A DNA stretch of 64,000 bases from UBA7916 sp036121365 (GTDB taxonomy: Bacteria; Pseudomonadota; Gammaproteobacteria; Comchoanobacterales; Comchoanobacteraceae), in contig JAZAFR010000007.1 of assembly GCA_036121365.1 (NCBI GenBank), positions 189,760 to 253,759 on the forward strand, given 5' to 3'. Within the stretch, counting starts at the first letter, position 1, and every line of letters begins with the position of its first letter. This document shows positions 17,845-27,900 of this stretch, in pieces. The position numbers were made by a program, and so were the translations under genes. Below the pieces are notes generated by a model. It ran no database searches, was not told the origin of the DNA, and saw only the letters and a list, made by a program, of their open reading frames with translations.

Positions 17845-18291
17845 ATGGATGTGGCAGATATTAGTTTGAGTGGTGCGCATGACTATTGGAAGAACTTTCA
17901 AGATGATACTGTCTATCGGGTTATCGTGCTGTTGGAATCTGTTGAAAGAAATTATTATGACGGTAATGAAGCGTATGAAAAGGCCATGTCTGGTCTTGAA
18001 GATGCTTTATCAATGATGAGAAATGGCGACGATTTAACAGATAGACAAGCTATGTTAGATGTTTTAGCATATACTAAAACGAGTCGATATTTACGAATTT
18101 TACAAGCTTTGGATGAAGTAACGCCTGGGGCTGCTTCTCGTGTGATTGCAGAAGCTGAGAAATCTGGCCGAGACAATCAGTCTGCGCAATTGTTTTTACA
18201 GAGAAATATTATTTTTGAGCGATTTAGGCTTTTGCCAAGAGTGCTAGCATCTGATCGTTTAGAGATGATTGTTTCTGCATTGGGAGAGTAA
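17845..18291 (+). CDS. icmW: Dot/Icm type IVB secretion adaptor IcmW
   Basis: 148 residues. In Legionella and Coxiella IcmW pairs with IcmS as a chaperone-like adaptor that docks on the DotL coupling protein and delivers effectors to the secretion channel. The match is visible along the protein: YRVIVLLESVERNYYDGN, RILQALDEVTPGAASRVI and FLQRNIIFERFRLLPRVL correspond to the best-conserved IcmW segments. ATG 17845 follows TAAGG. It is the first of four same-strand genes with short gaps, in the position where Legionella has icmW-icmX. No other Dot/Icm gene is recognised in the window. Confidence 0.9.
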   Translation: MDVADISLSGAHDYWKNFQDDTVYRVIVLLESVERNYYDGNEAYEKAMSGLEDALSMMRNGDDLTDRQAMLDVLAYTKTSRYLRILQALDEVTPGAASRVIAEAEKSGRDNQSAQLFLQRNIIFERFRLLPRVLASDRLEMIVSALGE

Positions 18292-18292
18292 T

Positions 18293-18835
18293 ATGAATAA
18301 AATAATGTGTGTCCTTTATGTGTTGTTGTCAGTGTGTGTTATGGCTGATTCGCGTTCTTGTGAGGGATTGTCACGGCTTGATAAGCTGGCATGTCAGAAG
18401 TCGGTGCATAAACAGACTGTTAATAACCGTAGAGCTGATAGGGTCATCAACACAGCTGCAGATTTAAGAAGATCGGAGAGGGTTGAATCAAGGAAGACCA
18501 AGTCGTCTGCTCGTAAAGTGGTTGATAATAAAAAAGTTAGATTGCCTCACAACAGAAAAATGTCCAGTTCTTCATCAAATCCAGTTAAGGTTGTAAACAA
18601 GAATACAAGACAAAATGCCAGTATGACTGATTTAAAGGTTTCGAATCAGCAGGGGAAATTGAATTTGGAACAGGGTATTGATGTTTCTCGTTCAGAACTT
18701 TTAGCCAGTGACTCTGCTATGGATGCTTCAGAGACTGCAAAAATACCAGTGGTCAACTCAAATATGTTGTCTTCTCAATTGTCTTATGGTAGCGACAAGG
18801 GCGTAGGAGATGATGCATTGTATCGAATTTATTAG
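18293..18835 (+). CDS. Small basic secreted protein in icmW operon
   Basis: 181 residues from ATG 18293, which starts one base after the icmW stop and has GGGAG upstream; the longer frame from 18269 would overlap icmW. Residues 1-18 form a signal peptide (CVLYVLLSVCVMA). Just after it, SCEGLSRLDKLACQ carries two Cys 13 residues apart, able to form a disulfide. The rest is Ser/Lys/Arg/Asn-rich and probably disordered. No family recognised. Tight coupling to icmW suggests a periplasmic role tied to the secretion system. Confidence 0.75.
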   Translation: MNKIMCVLYVLLSVCVMADSRSCEGLSRLDKLACQKSVHKQTVNNRRADRVINTAADLRRSERVESRKTKSSARKVVDNKKVRLPHNRKMSSSSSNPVKVVNKNTRQNASMTDLKVSNQQGKLNLEQGIDVSRSELLASDSAMDASETAKIPVVNSNMLSSQLSYGSDKGVGDDALYRIY

Positions 18836-18876
18836 GAGTCGTTTTGCAGATTTTTTATTATGATGGCGCATTTGAA

Positions 18877-20994
18877 ATGCGAAATTTATTGAAAAGTATT
18901 ACGGTCTTTTGTGTTGGTTTAGTAACTTTGAATGGTTACGCAGAGAAATCGGTTCTGCCTACAGTATCCACATCAAGTATAACAGTTGCAAGTCCGGTTG
19001 ATAACAGTACTTTGGCTTCAAATCAAGGTATTTTGCAGACTGGCCAAAATAGTTTGGCTCAGAACCAGTACAACATGAATGAGAATAATAAAAGTTGGTT
19101 AGCAGATGCTCTGACGGAAAAGCAAGCTGAAGAATTGCTTTTGAGTGATAGCAAGGATGTCAAGGGAGATAACCTTGTTGATCAATTGGCTTCGGTTATG
19201 AGCGCGTCAAGTGAAGTTGAATCGTCTGCTTATATGGATCAGGCAGTGTCTTTGTATCAGTCAAAGATGGAAGGAAGCACGTTTTCCCAGGCAAAGCTTG
19301 ATTTGATGTCTGATACAGTGTCTTTAATTTTATCTGGAGCAGGTAACGATCTGGGCTCGGATACCTTGTGGGTTTCTGATGTTTTGGATAATGTTAAAGA
19401 TCCGTCAGAACAAACACTGTCGTTGTATAATTCGGCAATTTATCCATATGTTGCATTGTCGTCAAATAAATTAAGTTATGAAGTTTCAACTTGTGATAAA
19501 AATGTTGAAAAAGACACAGGGGCTTCTAAGGGTTATTGTAATTTGATGAAGTCTGTTTTGTATACTCAGGCCTTGGTGGAAAGTTGTTCTGGAAGTTACA
19601 TAACAACATCATCAGATAGTTCTACAGCGAGTTCGAGTACGAGTACGGCCAATCAATCCTCAACAGCTTCATCTTCTTCTGCTACTGGCCCGCAGTATGA
19701 TAGTTCTTCTGGACTCCCTGATGGGCTTTCGTCTTTTGGTTGTAGTGCTGCGTATTATCAAGATACCTATAATGCTTGGAATGGTTGGAATACGACATTG
19801 AATGCCATTTTAAGTTTGCAGAAGACCTGTAAATCTTTATCTTCTGGTTCTGTGTCTTCAACATATAAATCTATGACCCAATCTATTATTGATGCATGTT
19901 CTGACTTTAATTCTGTTGTGTCATCTTATAATCCGAAAACCAATACAGATGAGAGTTCGATTGCACAAGACTTGTTGGCTGACTTGCAAACTTCAATGAC
20001 CAATATTATCAAGTATAATAGGCGTTTGCTGGTTAGACAGATTTTTGATTATAGTATGCAAGATGCGGTGAAAAAAACGCCAGATATGGCTTACTATGGT
20101 AGCTTGTACACACTCATAGGGTTTGATAGTTATGATGATAATGCCTCTTCAAATACAGATGCGATTTCTCAAGGTTGTATCAATATGATAAAAGAAGGGA
20201 AGTATTCATTCTCAGTTGAGGTTGTAGATTCTACGCGTCAAGCCTTGGCTTCATTGCTCATTAATCAGATAGGTTCTATGTACCCCATGCGGACCGTTTT
20301 ACCAGTAGTGAGTTTGCCTAAGCCTTCAGGTGCGTCTGCGGCTGTTGCAATCAATGGCCAGGTTGTTGCGCTTGATTCGAGTGGAAAGGTGATGACCACA
20401 TACTCGTCGTCGTCGTCCACTGTTCCTCAAATTAGTAGCGATGTCAGTTCTGTATCTTCTGCTCAATCCAGTATTCAGAGTGCTATGGTAGGGGCAAGTC
20501 AGCTGTTTCAAGGGCAGATGGATAGCTATCTAAAAAGTAAAACTGCTGCCATTACGCCATTGATGGATGCTTATGCTGATCGTGCACTGGTGATAAAATT
20601 GAAAAGTGGAAGTAAGACTTGTAAGTTAACGCCATCTCAAATTAATAAGTTTGCAGCAACCTATCGTTTAAATCCAAATGTGACTTTTGAAGATTCTAAT
20701 GGTACAGGTACAACCGCAAGTTGGTCAGAGCATTTAGCAACCTCATCTCAATCACAGGTTAGTAAAGAGATTGCCTTACTAGAGTCTCAGCGGACTTATC
20801 AAAATTATCAAGATCATGTTCAAAATGAAAAGTTGGCACTCATAGGCACGCTGGTCCCTTTAATGAACTCAGCGAACCAGGCAATGTCTCTGAAGGCGCA
20901 GTCTATGATGTTGGATAAGATGATCAATGATTATGTTTCCGGAACGAAAACGACGAGTTCTAGCAGTTCAGCAGCATCTTCGAGTAGTGGTTAA
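18877..20994 (+). CDS. Large Ser-rich secreted protein, candidate IcmX-like
   Basis: About 705 residues from ATG 18877 (MRNLLKSITVFCVGLV... is a signal peptide ending near YAE); TTG 18844 would add 11 residues and spoil it. The mature part is helical with Ser/Thr-rich linkers around 250-280 and 525-545 (from TTG numbering) and a Ser tail. The C-terminal stretch VSKEIALLESQRTYQNYQDH followed by a Leu/Met-rich helix recalls IcmX, the secreted or periplasmic Dot/Icm component encoded after icmW in Legionella. IcmX is shorter (about 470 residues). The call rests on synteny, signal peptide and weak resemblance. Confidence 0.5.
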   Translation: MRNLLKSITVFCVGLVTLNGYAEKSVLPTVSTSSITVASPVDNSTLASNQGILQTGQNSLAQNQYNMNENNKSWLADALTEKQAEELLLSDSKDVKGDNLVDQLASVMSASSEVESSAYMDQAVSLYQSKMEGSTFSQAKLDLMSDTVSLILSGAGNDLGSDTLWVSDVLDNVKDPSEQTLSLYNSAIYPYVALSSNKLSYEVSTCDKNVEKDTGASKGYCNLMKSVLYTQALVESCSGSYITTSSDSSTASSSTSTANQSSTASSSSATGPQYDSSSGLPDGLSSFGCSAAYYQDTYNAWNGWNTTLNAILSLQKTCKSLSSGSVSSTYKSMTQSIIDACSDFNSVVSSYNPKTNTDESSIAQDLLADLQTSMTNIIKYNRRLLVRQIFDYSMQDAVKKTPDMAYYGSLYTLIGFDSYDDNASSNTDAISQGCINMIKEGKYSFSVEVVDSTRQALASLLINQIGSMYPMRTVLPVVSLPKPSGASAAVAINGQVVALDSSGKVMTTYSSSSSTVPQISSDVSSVSSAQSSIQSAMVGASQLFQGQMDSYLKSKTAAITPLMDAYADRALVIKLKSGSKTCKLTPSQINKFAATYRLNPNVTFEDSNGTGTTASWSEHLATSSQSQVSKEIALLESQRTYQNYQDHVQNEKLALIGTLVPLMNSANQAMSLKAQSMMLDKMINDYVSGTKTTSSSSSAASSSSG

Positions 20995-21021
20995 TGGGGT
21001 AATCTATACTATGGGTTTTGC

Positions 21022-23550
21022 ATGTTAAGGCGTTTCTGCACATATTTACTGTTGTTGCAGTGTTCGATCTGGACTGTTTGTGTTTACGCTGATGACCTAG
21101 ATTATAATTACACTTTTATCACAGAGGCTTATCTTCGCTATTTGTTAATGCCTGATAATCAAGTTTCAGAAGATGAGAGTTTTGTTGATTATTTGATTGC
21201 TTCTTTAGAGGATAGAACGGCCAATCAAGGAGAGTTTGATCTTTATGACTTTGAAAATTTGTATACGATGTATATGCAGTGGCAAAATGGCATCTCCGTT
21301 TATATGGGAGATATTCGGGATGTTATGTTGCAAGGTTATGTTTCAGCAAGTTTTCCTGAAGGTAGCAACTTTCTTTACGAAATTAATAGGTCCTTGATGA
21401 CGGCCAGTCAAACCTCATTGGCTTCGTATGATTTAAAGCCAACGTTTTCAAGTGGATCGTCTGACACAGTACAGGTGATTAAGTATAATCCTGCAACAGC
21501 GCTTGGCTCGATTGATGATCTGTTGGCCTCATCGCCTAATAATCAAGTTTCTTTGGATGCAAAGAATAAAGTTTTGCAATATAATCTCAGAAGTAGGGTT
21601 AAAGGGACTGACTATGAGAGTATCTCTGATTTTTTAAATAAAATTGACTTTTCTGTATTCAGTGTCAATGGTTGTGCTAGAGATTATTTGGCCAACCAAT
21701 GTATTCCTTGTCAACCTCAAGTTGATACGTCTCACTATGATTCAGTTATGTATCAAGATATAACCAATAGTAGCTGTACCATGAGAAAAATTTATCTTGA
21801 TGAGCCATGGAATGGTATGAAGTCTGTTATTGCTGCTTTGAAAGATCTTGATGCGACATTGGCCAGTGAAAAATTTAGGGCTAAGCTCCCTGATTCTTAT
21901 TTAAACTCCAACAGTTTTACTGCTTATAAGAATGGTATCAGTTGTTTGATTGGAGATATTGTTTCCATCTATAATAAGAATGGTAATTGGTTTGATTTTT
22001 TTCATTGGAGTAATTTTACTAAAAATACGAGTTGCACTGATTTGTTATCGGCTAGCGGTAGGTCAGTAGAAAGCGTTAGTGATGATGGTTTTAGTACGAT
22101 GATGTATAACTATGTTTTTGATTCTAGTAATACAGCTACAAGTACGCAAAATGTGACTCTTGATTCTATTAATGTTGTTAATATTATTGATGGATATTTG
22201 CAAACTGCAACAAGTTCAAATCGTTTACAGACTGACCCGACAAAAGGATTAATGCTGGCATTACAGAATTTATTATTTAGAATGAGAATCAGTATCCAAG
22301 GACAAGTCAGTCGATCTGTTGTGGATGTGACTTCGGGCTTGCTGTCAAGTTCATCTGATTCAAGTACTATTTTACCGGATCAAGCTTATCTGTTAGATTT
22401 TTTCATGCAGGCATATAACTCGTCTTCGTATGAATGGAGTGGCGCCTCCATAGTGGATGGGCAACAGATGAGTGCTCTCTCGAGTGGATTTTCCGAGTGT
22501 CGTTATCAAGGGTTGGGGCAAACATTGTCTTCTTCTTCTTCTTCCTCTCAAGCTTTGGATCATTTTGATCTGCAGCAAAGCGTTTTACGCGATGTTGTTG
22601 GTCAAGGAGCCATTAGCTCTCCTCTTGTTGGTTTTCAGATTCCTTTGCCAGCTCTTGTTGATGTAACTGTTGATTCCACCTCAATTTCCCCTAAAAAACA
22701 AGCTGCTTTCTTGAAATATGGTAAATTTAATTTGTCCGCACGTTATGTGGATCAAGATACTGGTGCATATAAATATGGAGTTTTGCAGGCATCAGATAGC
22801 AAACAAGACTTTGCTAAATTTAGTCTTGCTCGACTTGTTGATTTGGTTAGAGAAAATCAGGACGAAGTAAAAGAAATAATTGACGATAAGCTATTGAGTT
22901 ATAATCGTAATATGAATAGTTTAATTGCCCAACGTATGATGATTTCTTATGTCTATGAATATTTATCTGTTTCATCAATGTCTTCCTGGGGGGGAATGAC
23001 TCAATCGGGTAATCAGATGTGTTTATTATCGCCGGTTGCGCAAATACAAGTTTCATCAACGTGGAGAAAAGACCCAGTGAATGATGAGCTTGCCAGTTTG
23101 ATTAGCAATGCAGATGATTCTGGTACATCTTCGGGTGCTTCCTCTAATTTTATTCAGTACAATGATTCAATGACTACTTGGGATAGTATTGAAACATTAC
23201 GAGATGAAGCTTTTCAGTTGGCTAAATCTAATTATTTACAGTACTTAGAATATAAGATTAAAGAATTGTTGTTGGTCTTCAAAGCGACTATTTTGGTTCA
23301 AGATTTGGCAAATAGCTCTTTGATACAGTCTTCCTTTCCTGCGACGTATGATTCGACTGATAAAAATGCCAAATCGTATGTGTTGGTCAATTCTCAATCT
23401 AGCTCATCTGGAACTGGCACTGTTGCCGATGATGATGGTAATGTAGATCCTGATGCTGTGCAGGATGCATCGGGTCAGCCCTCAAGCACAGTAGATGATA
23501 TGGTTAATGATGCAGCGGATTCAGGATGTTGTCCAAGTGTTGACACTTGA
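21022..23550 (+). CDS. Large Ser-rich secreted protein, second IcmX-like candidate
   Basis: 842 residues; signal peptide 1-23 (LLLLQCSIWTVCVYA/DD). Like its upstream neighbour it is Ser-rich, helical, has scattered Cys (for example CARDYLANQCIPC) and near its end a segment of the same layout: DDSGTSSGASSNF linker, then DEAFQLAKSNYLQYLEYKIK and a hydrophobic helix, then an acidic/Ser tail closing with SGCCPSVDT. This suggests the two large genes are diverged paralogues or two parts of one assembly. 27 bases separate it from the previous gene. No enzyme motif is seen. Confidence 0.5.
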   Translation: MLRRFCTYLLLLQCSIWTVCVYADDLDYNYTFITEAYLRYLLMPDNQVSEDESFVDYLIASLEDRTANQGEFDLYDFENLYTMYMQWQNGISVYMGDIRDVMLQGYVSASFPEGSNFLYEINRSLMTASQTSLASYDLKPTFSSGSSDTVQVIKYNPATALGSIDDLLASSPNNQVSLDAKNKVLQYNLRSRVKGTDYESISDFLNKIDFSVFSVNGCARDYLANQCIPCQPQVDTSHYDSVMYQDITNSSCTMRKIYLDEPWNGMKSVIAALKDLDATLASEKFRAKLPDSYLNSNSFTAYKNGISCLIGDIVSIYNKNGNWFDFFHWSNFTKNTSCTDLLSASGRSVESVSDDGFSTMMYNYVFDSSNTATSTQNVTLDSINVVNIIDGYLQTATSSNRLQTDPTKGLMLALQNLLFRMRISIQGQVSRSVVDVTSGLLSSSSDSSTILPDQAYLLDFFMQAYNSSSYEWSGASIVDGQQMSALSSGFSECRYQGLGQTLSSSSSSSQALDHFDLQQSVLRDVVGQGAISSPLVGFQIPLPALVDVTVDSTSISPKKQAAFLKYGKFNLSARYVDQDTGAYKYGVLQASDSKQDFAKFSLARLVDLVRENQDEVKEIIDDKLLSYNRNMNSLIAQRMMISYVYEYLSVSSMSSWGGMTQSGNQMCLLSPVAQIQVSSTWRKDPVNDELASLISNADDSGTSSGASSNFIQYNDSMTTWDSIETLRDEAFQLAKSNYLQYLEYKIKELLLVFKATILVQDLANSSLIQSSFPATYDSTDKNAKSYVLVNSQSSSSGTGTVADDDGNVDPDAVQDASGQPSSTVDDMVNDAADSGCCPSVDT

Positions 23551-23603
23551 TTTCTTATTGTTAATGTTTTGGTTGTGGAGTGCCCCTTTTTTGTGATTGA
23601 GTT

Positions 23604-24587
23604 TTAATTTTGCATGGCTTCTTTTAGCTTTTTTGTGGATGTTCTTCCTCTAGCGGTTCTTTGAATAAAGCCCTGTTGTAATAAATAGGGCTCAAGGATG
23701 TCTTCTATTGTAGATTTTTCTTCTCCCATGGCACTGGCGATGGCATCTAGTCCCACTGGTCCATGATCGAATTGATGAATAATGGTGTCTATATATTTCC
23801 TGTCCAAATGATCGAAGCCATTGCTATCAATGTCCATTAAAGATAGTGCTTCGGTTATGATGTTTTTTTGTATGTGGTTTTGATTGTTTGCCTGCGCATA
23901 ATCTCTAATTCGTCGTAGTAAACGGTTGGCCAGTCGAGGAGTTCCCCGGGCGCGGTTTGCCAATAAATTTGCTGCATCTTGATCGATGGAGACTCCTAGT
24001 ATGTTTGCTGAGCGTTTGATGATGGTGGTTAAATCATTGATGGGGTAATATTCTAGTCTTTGAATAATTCCAAATCTATCTCTGAGAGGGGATGTGAGAG
24101 TGCCTGCACGTGTTGTTGCACCCACTAACGTGAACTTAGGTAAATCAATCTTGATTGATCTTGCGCTGGGGCCTTCTCCGATGAGTATGTCTATTTGGTA
24201 ATCTTCCATGGCTGGGTAAAGTATTTCTTCAATGTTAGGGGCCAGTCTATGTATTTCATCAATAAAGAGTATGTCGTTGGTTTCTAGATTAGTTAGAATG
24301 GCAGCTAAATCTCCTGCTTTTGTTAAGATAGGTCCTGAAGTTTGTTTGATATGGCTGATCATTTCATTGGCAATGATTTGAGCCAATGTTGTTTTTCCAA
24401 GACCTGGAGGGCCAAATAATAACACATGGTCGAGGCTTTCTTTTCTCTTTTTTGCAGCTTCGATGTATATTTTAAGAGGATCTATGACCTTTTTTTGTCC
24501 AATATAATCGGAAAATAATTTCGGACGAAGTTGTGTTTGATTGGTGTCTTCTTCAGAGCTCGTGTGTTTTAAAGTTCTTTCAATCAT
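23604..24587 (-). CDS. ruvB: Holliday junction branch-migration ATPase RuvB
   Basis: AAA+ motor that drives branch migration on RuvA-bound junctions. 327 residues with Walker A GPPGLGKTTLA (about 60), Walker B LFIDEIHRL, sensor 1 LVGATTRAG, the Arg finger region SPLRDRFGI and the C-terminal winged helix (GFIQRTARGRTSTKKL). It is not in the ruvCA operon and lies on the opposite strand, just upstream of the end of the icmW block. Confidence 0.97.
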   Translation of the reverse strand: MIERTLKHTSSEEDTNQTQLRPKLFSDYIGQKKVIDPLKIYIEAAKKRKESLDHVLLFGPPGLGKTTLAQIIANEMISHIKQTSGPILTKAGDLAAILTNLETNDILFIDEIHRLAPNIEEILYPAMEDYQIDILIGEGPSARSIKIDLPKFTLVGATTRAGTLTSPLRDRFGIIQRLEYYPINDLTTIIKRSANILGVSIDQDAANLLANRARGTPRLANRLLRRIRDYAQANNQNHIQKNIITEALSLMDIDSNGFDHLDRKYIDTIIHQFDHGPVGLDAIASAMGEEKSTIEDILEPYLLQQGFIQRTARGRTSTKKLKEAMQN

Positions 24588-24629
24588 GAGAGATCCTGGC
24601 TTGTTGTTTGATTTGGATTGGCAAATATA

Positions 24630-24854
24630 CTAGTGGATATCATCTTGGTCAAGCCATGTTTTCTTTTTTCTTTTTTTTGATTCTTTGTGATCACGTTTAT
24701 TTTGTATGTCTTGATGTTTGAGGATTTCTTTTTTTTGAGATGGAGATGGTGGGTGGCTTTTGTCCCATTGGTCTAAGATTATTTGAAGTGGGCTTTGATA
24801 AGATTTTTGTTGGTTTTTCCACAGTTTAAAGAGTCTTTGTATGCTCTGTAACAT
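24630..24854 (-). CDS. Small lysine-rich protein
   Basis: 74 residues, with a Trp/Gln-rich start (LFKLWKNQQKSY) and a highly basic tail (KRDHKESKKRKKKTW). No signal peptide. A good GGAGAT lies nine bases before its ATG at 24854, and it sits 42 bases upstream of ruvB on the same strand, so it is probably translated and cotranscribed. No family recognised; nucleic-acid binding would fit the charge but is only inferred. Confidence 0.55.
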   Translation of the reverse strand: MLQSIQRLFKLWKNQQKSYQSPLQIILDQWDKSHPPSPSQKKEILKHQDIQNKRDHKESKKRKKKTWLDQDDIH

Positions 24855-24943
24855 AGATTTTATCTCCGTATTGTGATATTATTTTCAGTATACCGCTTTT
24901 TTTTTCTATAATAAAGTACAGACATGAGAGATTGAATATTCAT

Positions 24944-27900
24944 ATGCGTTTGGGGTTTGGTTTAGAGCATAATTTATTACTTACAAAATCTGGATTACAG
25001 CAGGTAGACAGTGTTTTTTTTGATTATGTGAAATGTAAAGCACCTGATGTTCATACCCTTCTTACATCTTTTCGTCAAAACCCACAGTTGTTTTCTGAAC
25101 AGGAGTATGGAGATTTAATCTTGTTGGCTTCTCCAATTATAGAGGCTTTTATATTAAAATTGTTTTTTTTAGAGGTCGCTGATTTTCCAAAAGCTGTCAA
25201 TGTGGAAGATTGTTTGAGATTTCGTGATGTTTTCGTGCTAGAAAACCCCTTAAAGGATAGAGAAAATAGTGCTGCCCATTTGACATTTGAAGCGTTGACG
25301 ACTTGGTTAGAGCGATGTTTGGGCATGCCAATTGATGATTTTTCAGAGCAGCGGTTTATGGCATTTGGCTTGGATTGTGTTGATCAATCTAAGACTGATG
25401 CCGTGTATAGATTGAAGCAGTGGTGTTTTTTGTGTCAAAATTCTGAATTGTATCAGTCTAAGTTTTCGCATTGGTATGTTTTGTGGAAGCCTAAAAGAAT
25501 AGACGATTTGATGGTGAAGATAACTTCTGGTAAGGAAGAAAATCATTTTTTTTCACCATCGGTTTCTCCCAACTATCGTGATGACTTTTCCTTGATTCCT
25601 TCGTATTGGCCTGAAGAAAAATCAATGCTGCATGTTGATTATTGTCATTACTGTCATGATCGTGAAGTTGATTATTGTCGTAGTGGGTTTTTTAAGAAAA
25701 AAAAAGATCCTTCGCAAGGGTTTAAAATTGGAAAGACTGGCTTGCCACTTTCTGGATGTCCTGTGGATGAAAAGATTTCACAGATGCATTGGTTGAAACA
25801 TAAAAAATTTCATTTGGGTGCTTTGGTTGCTTGCATGATTGATAATCCTTTTTGTGCTGTGACAGGGCACCGTATCTGTAACGACTGCATGCAATCTTGT
25901 ATTTTTCAAAAGCAAGAACCGGTTGATACACCTCAGATTGAGTCAAGAGTATTGATGGATGTCCTATCATTGCCCTGGGGGGTTGAAATTTATGATTTGT
26001 TATTGAAATGGAATCCTTTGCGTCCAGATGAGTATTGCCCAGTTGCAACTGGAGATAAATCTGTTTTGGTAATGGGGTTGGGGCCTGCCGGTTTTAGTAT
26101 GATCCATCATTTGTGGATGCGGGGATGTCGTGTGACAGGAATGGATGGCGCACATTTAAAAGATTGGCCGTTTGGTGATGTTTCTAAGCCGGTGAAGCAT
26201 TTTTCAGACATTTGTCTTGATTTGAGTCGACGTCCACGCTTGGGTTTTGGTGGTGTTTGTGAATATGGCATTACCTCCAGATGGAATAAAAACTTATTGA
26301 ATATCGTTTATTTGAGTTTACTTCGACGATCACATGTTGATTTAATTGGCGATTGTCGATTTGGAGGGACAATTGGCGTTGAAGATGCTTGGCGCTGGGG
26401 TTTTGATCATTTGGTTTTGGCTTTGGGTGCGGGTCTGCCTTCTGCTCTGAATATTCCCAATGGTCTTGCTGAAGGAATGGTGCAGGCCAGTGACTTTTTG
26501 ATGAGTTTGCATGAGATCGGTGCTCAAAATAATCAAGGTCTAGTCATGCTTTCAATGCAGTTGCCCTGTTTGGTGATTGGTGCTGGGTTGACTGCTGTTG
26601 ATGCTGCTACTGAGGCACAGGCGTATTATTTGCAAATGGTTCAGATGGTGTATTTACGTTTTAGCAAATTACTTGATATGATGGGAGAGCAACGTTTGCG
26701 TGCGTGTTTTTCAGACAAAGAGTATGTGAAGCTGTCTGAGTGGTCAGCGCATGGACAGGCTTGTTTGGATTTGAAAAATGAGGCATTGAGGAAAAATTTG
26801 ACGCCTTGTTTTCGTCATTTGTTGCAAGCGTGGGGTGGGGTGAATATTGTGTATCGAGGCAGTTTAGAGCAAGCCCAGGCCTATAAAAATAATCATTATG
26901 AACTACAAGAAGCACTTGATACGGGTATTGGTTTTTTTGCTCAAACAGAAGTGTCTGCTGTAACCATTAATGCTTCAGGGACTGTTTCGGGTCTGGATTG
27001 TTTGCAACCTCATGTGTGTGATTGGTCTTATTTTAAGGTTTTTCGAGTGGAAAAGATGGGCAATCAATATACCTGTTTTATGGAGTCTGTTTTTGCTGAT
27101 TTGAAGGCTGGATTGGTGGTTTCTATTTCTACTAGAGATGACTTTTCTGATGACTTGGGACGATGGCTGATTGTTGAAGTGCGCAATAATGCCATTGTTA
27201 TTCGTTCTTGGCATTGTTCAACGTTGCCACTACAAGAGCACCTGAATCAGCATATGGATTTTTTTGCTGGTTTGCCTAAACGTCCATTGAATTTGGCCGC
27301 AAAGCAAGTTTTAGTGGCCACAGGATCTATGCCAAATACTGCTTATGAATATGAACACAAAGGACATTTTAAGCGCAAAGATGGATTTTATGAGATGTAT
27401 GATGTTTGTGCAGATGGCCTGACGTTGAAAGACGCATCCTCTCATCCTCACTCTGGATTCTTTTTAAGTTATGCCAATGGCAATAGACGTGTTTCTGTTG
27501 TGGGTGATTTGCATCCCCAATTTCATGGCAGTGTGGTGAAGGCATTGGCCAGTAGTCAGCATGCTGTTGTGGATTTGATGCAGCATTTATCATCGCTTCC
27601 AAAGCGTAATGGTGCTCAGAAAAATGATGATGTTGGTCGTTTGCATTCAGATATGCGAATTTCTGTTTTGGAAAGTAGGCCATTAATGGAGGGGTGGCAT
27701 TTATTGAAACTGCATGCGCCATGGATTTGTTTGCAGTCAAAAGCTGGTCATATGTTTCGATTGCAGGCACCGTATGAAGGCAAGTGCTCTAATTTTGGCT
27801 ATGAGTCTGTGTCTTTGCAGCCTTATGAAATTGATCATATCGGACATACGCTTACGTTTGTGTTTCAGAAGAATTCTGTGGCATCAAAGCGTTTGTCTTT

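Noticed and set aside
18877..23550. DotA as the identity of the large icmW-linked proteins
   Set aside because: DotA is a polytopic membrane protein; these have only a signal peptide and soluble, Ser-rich bodies.
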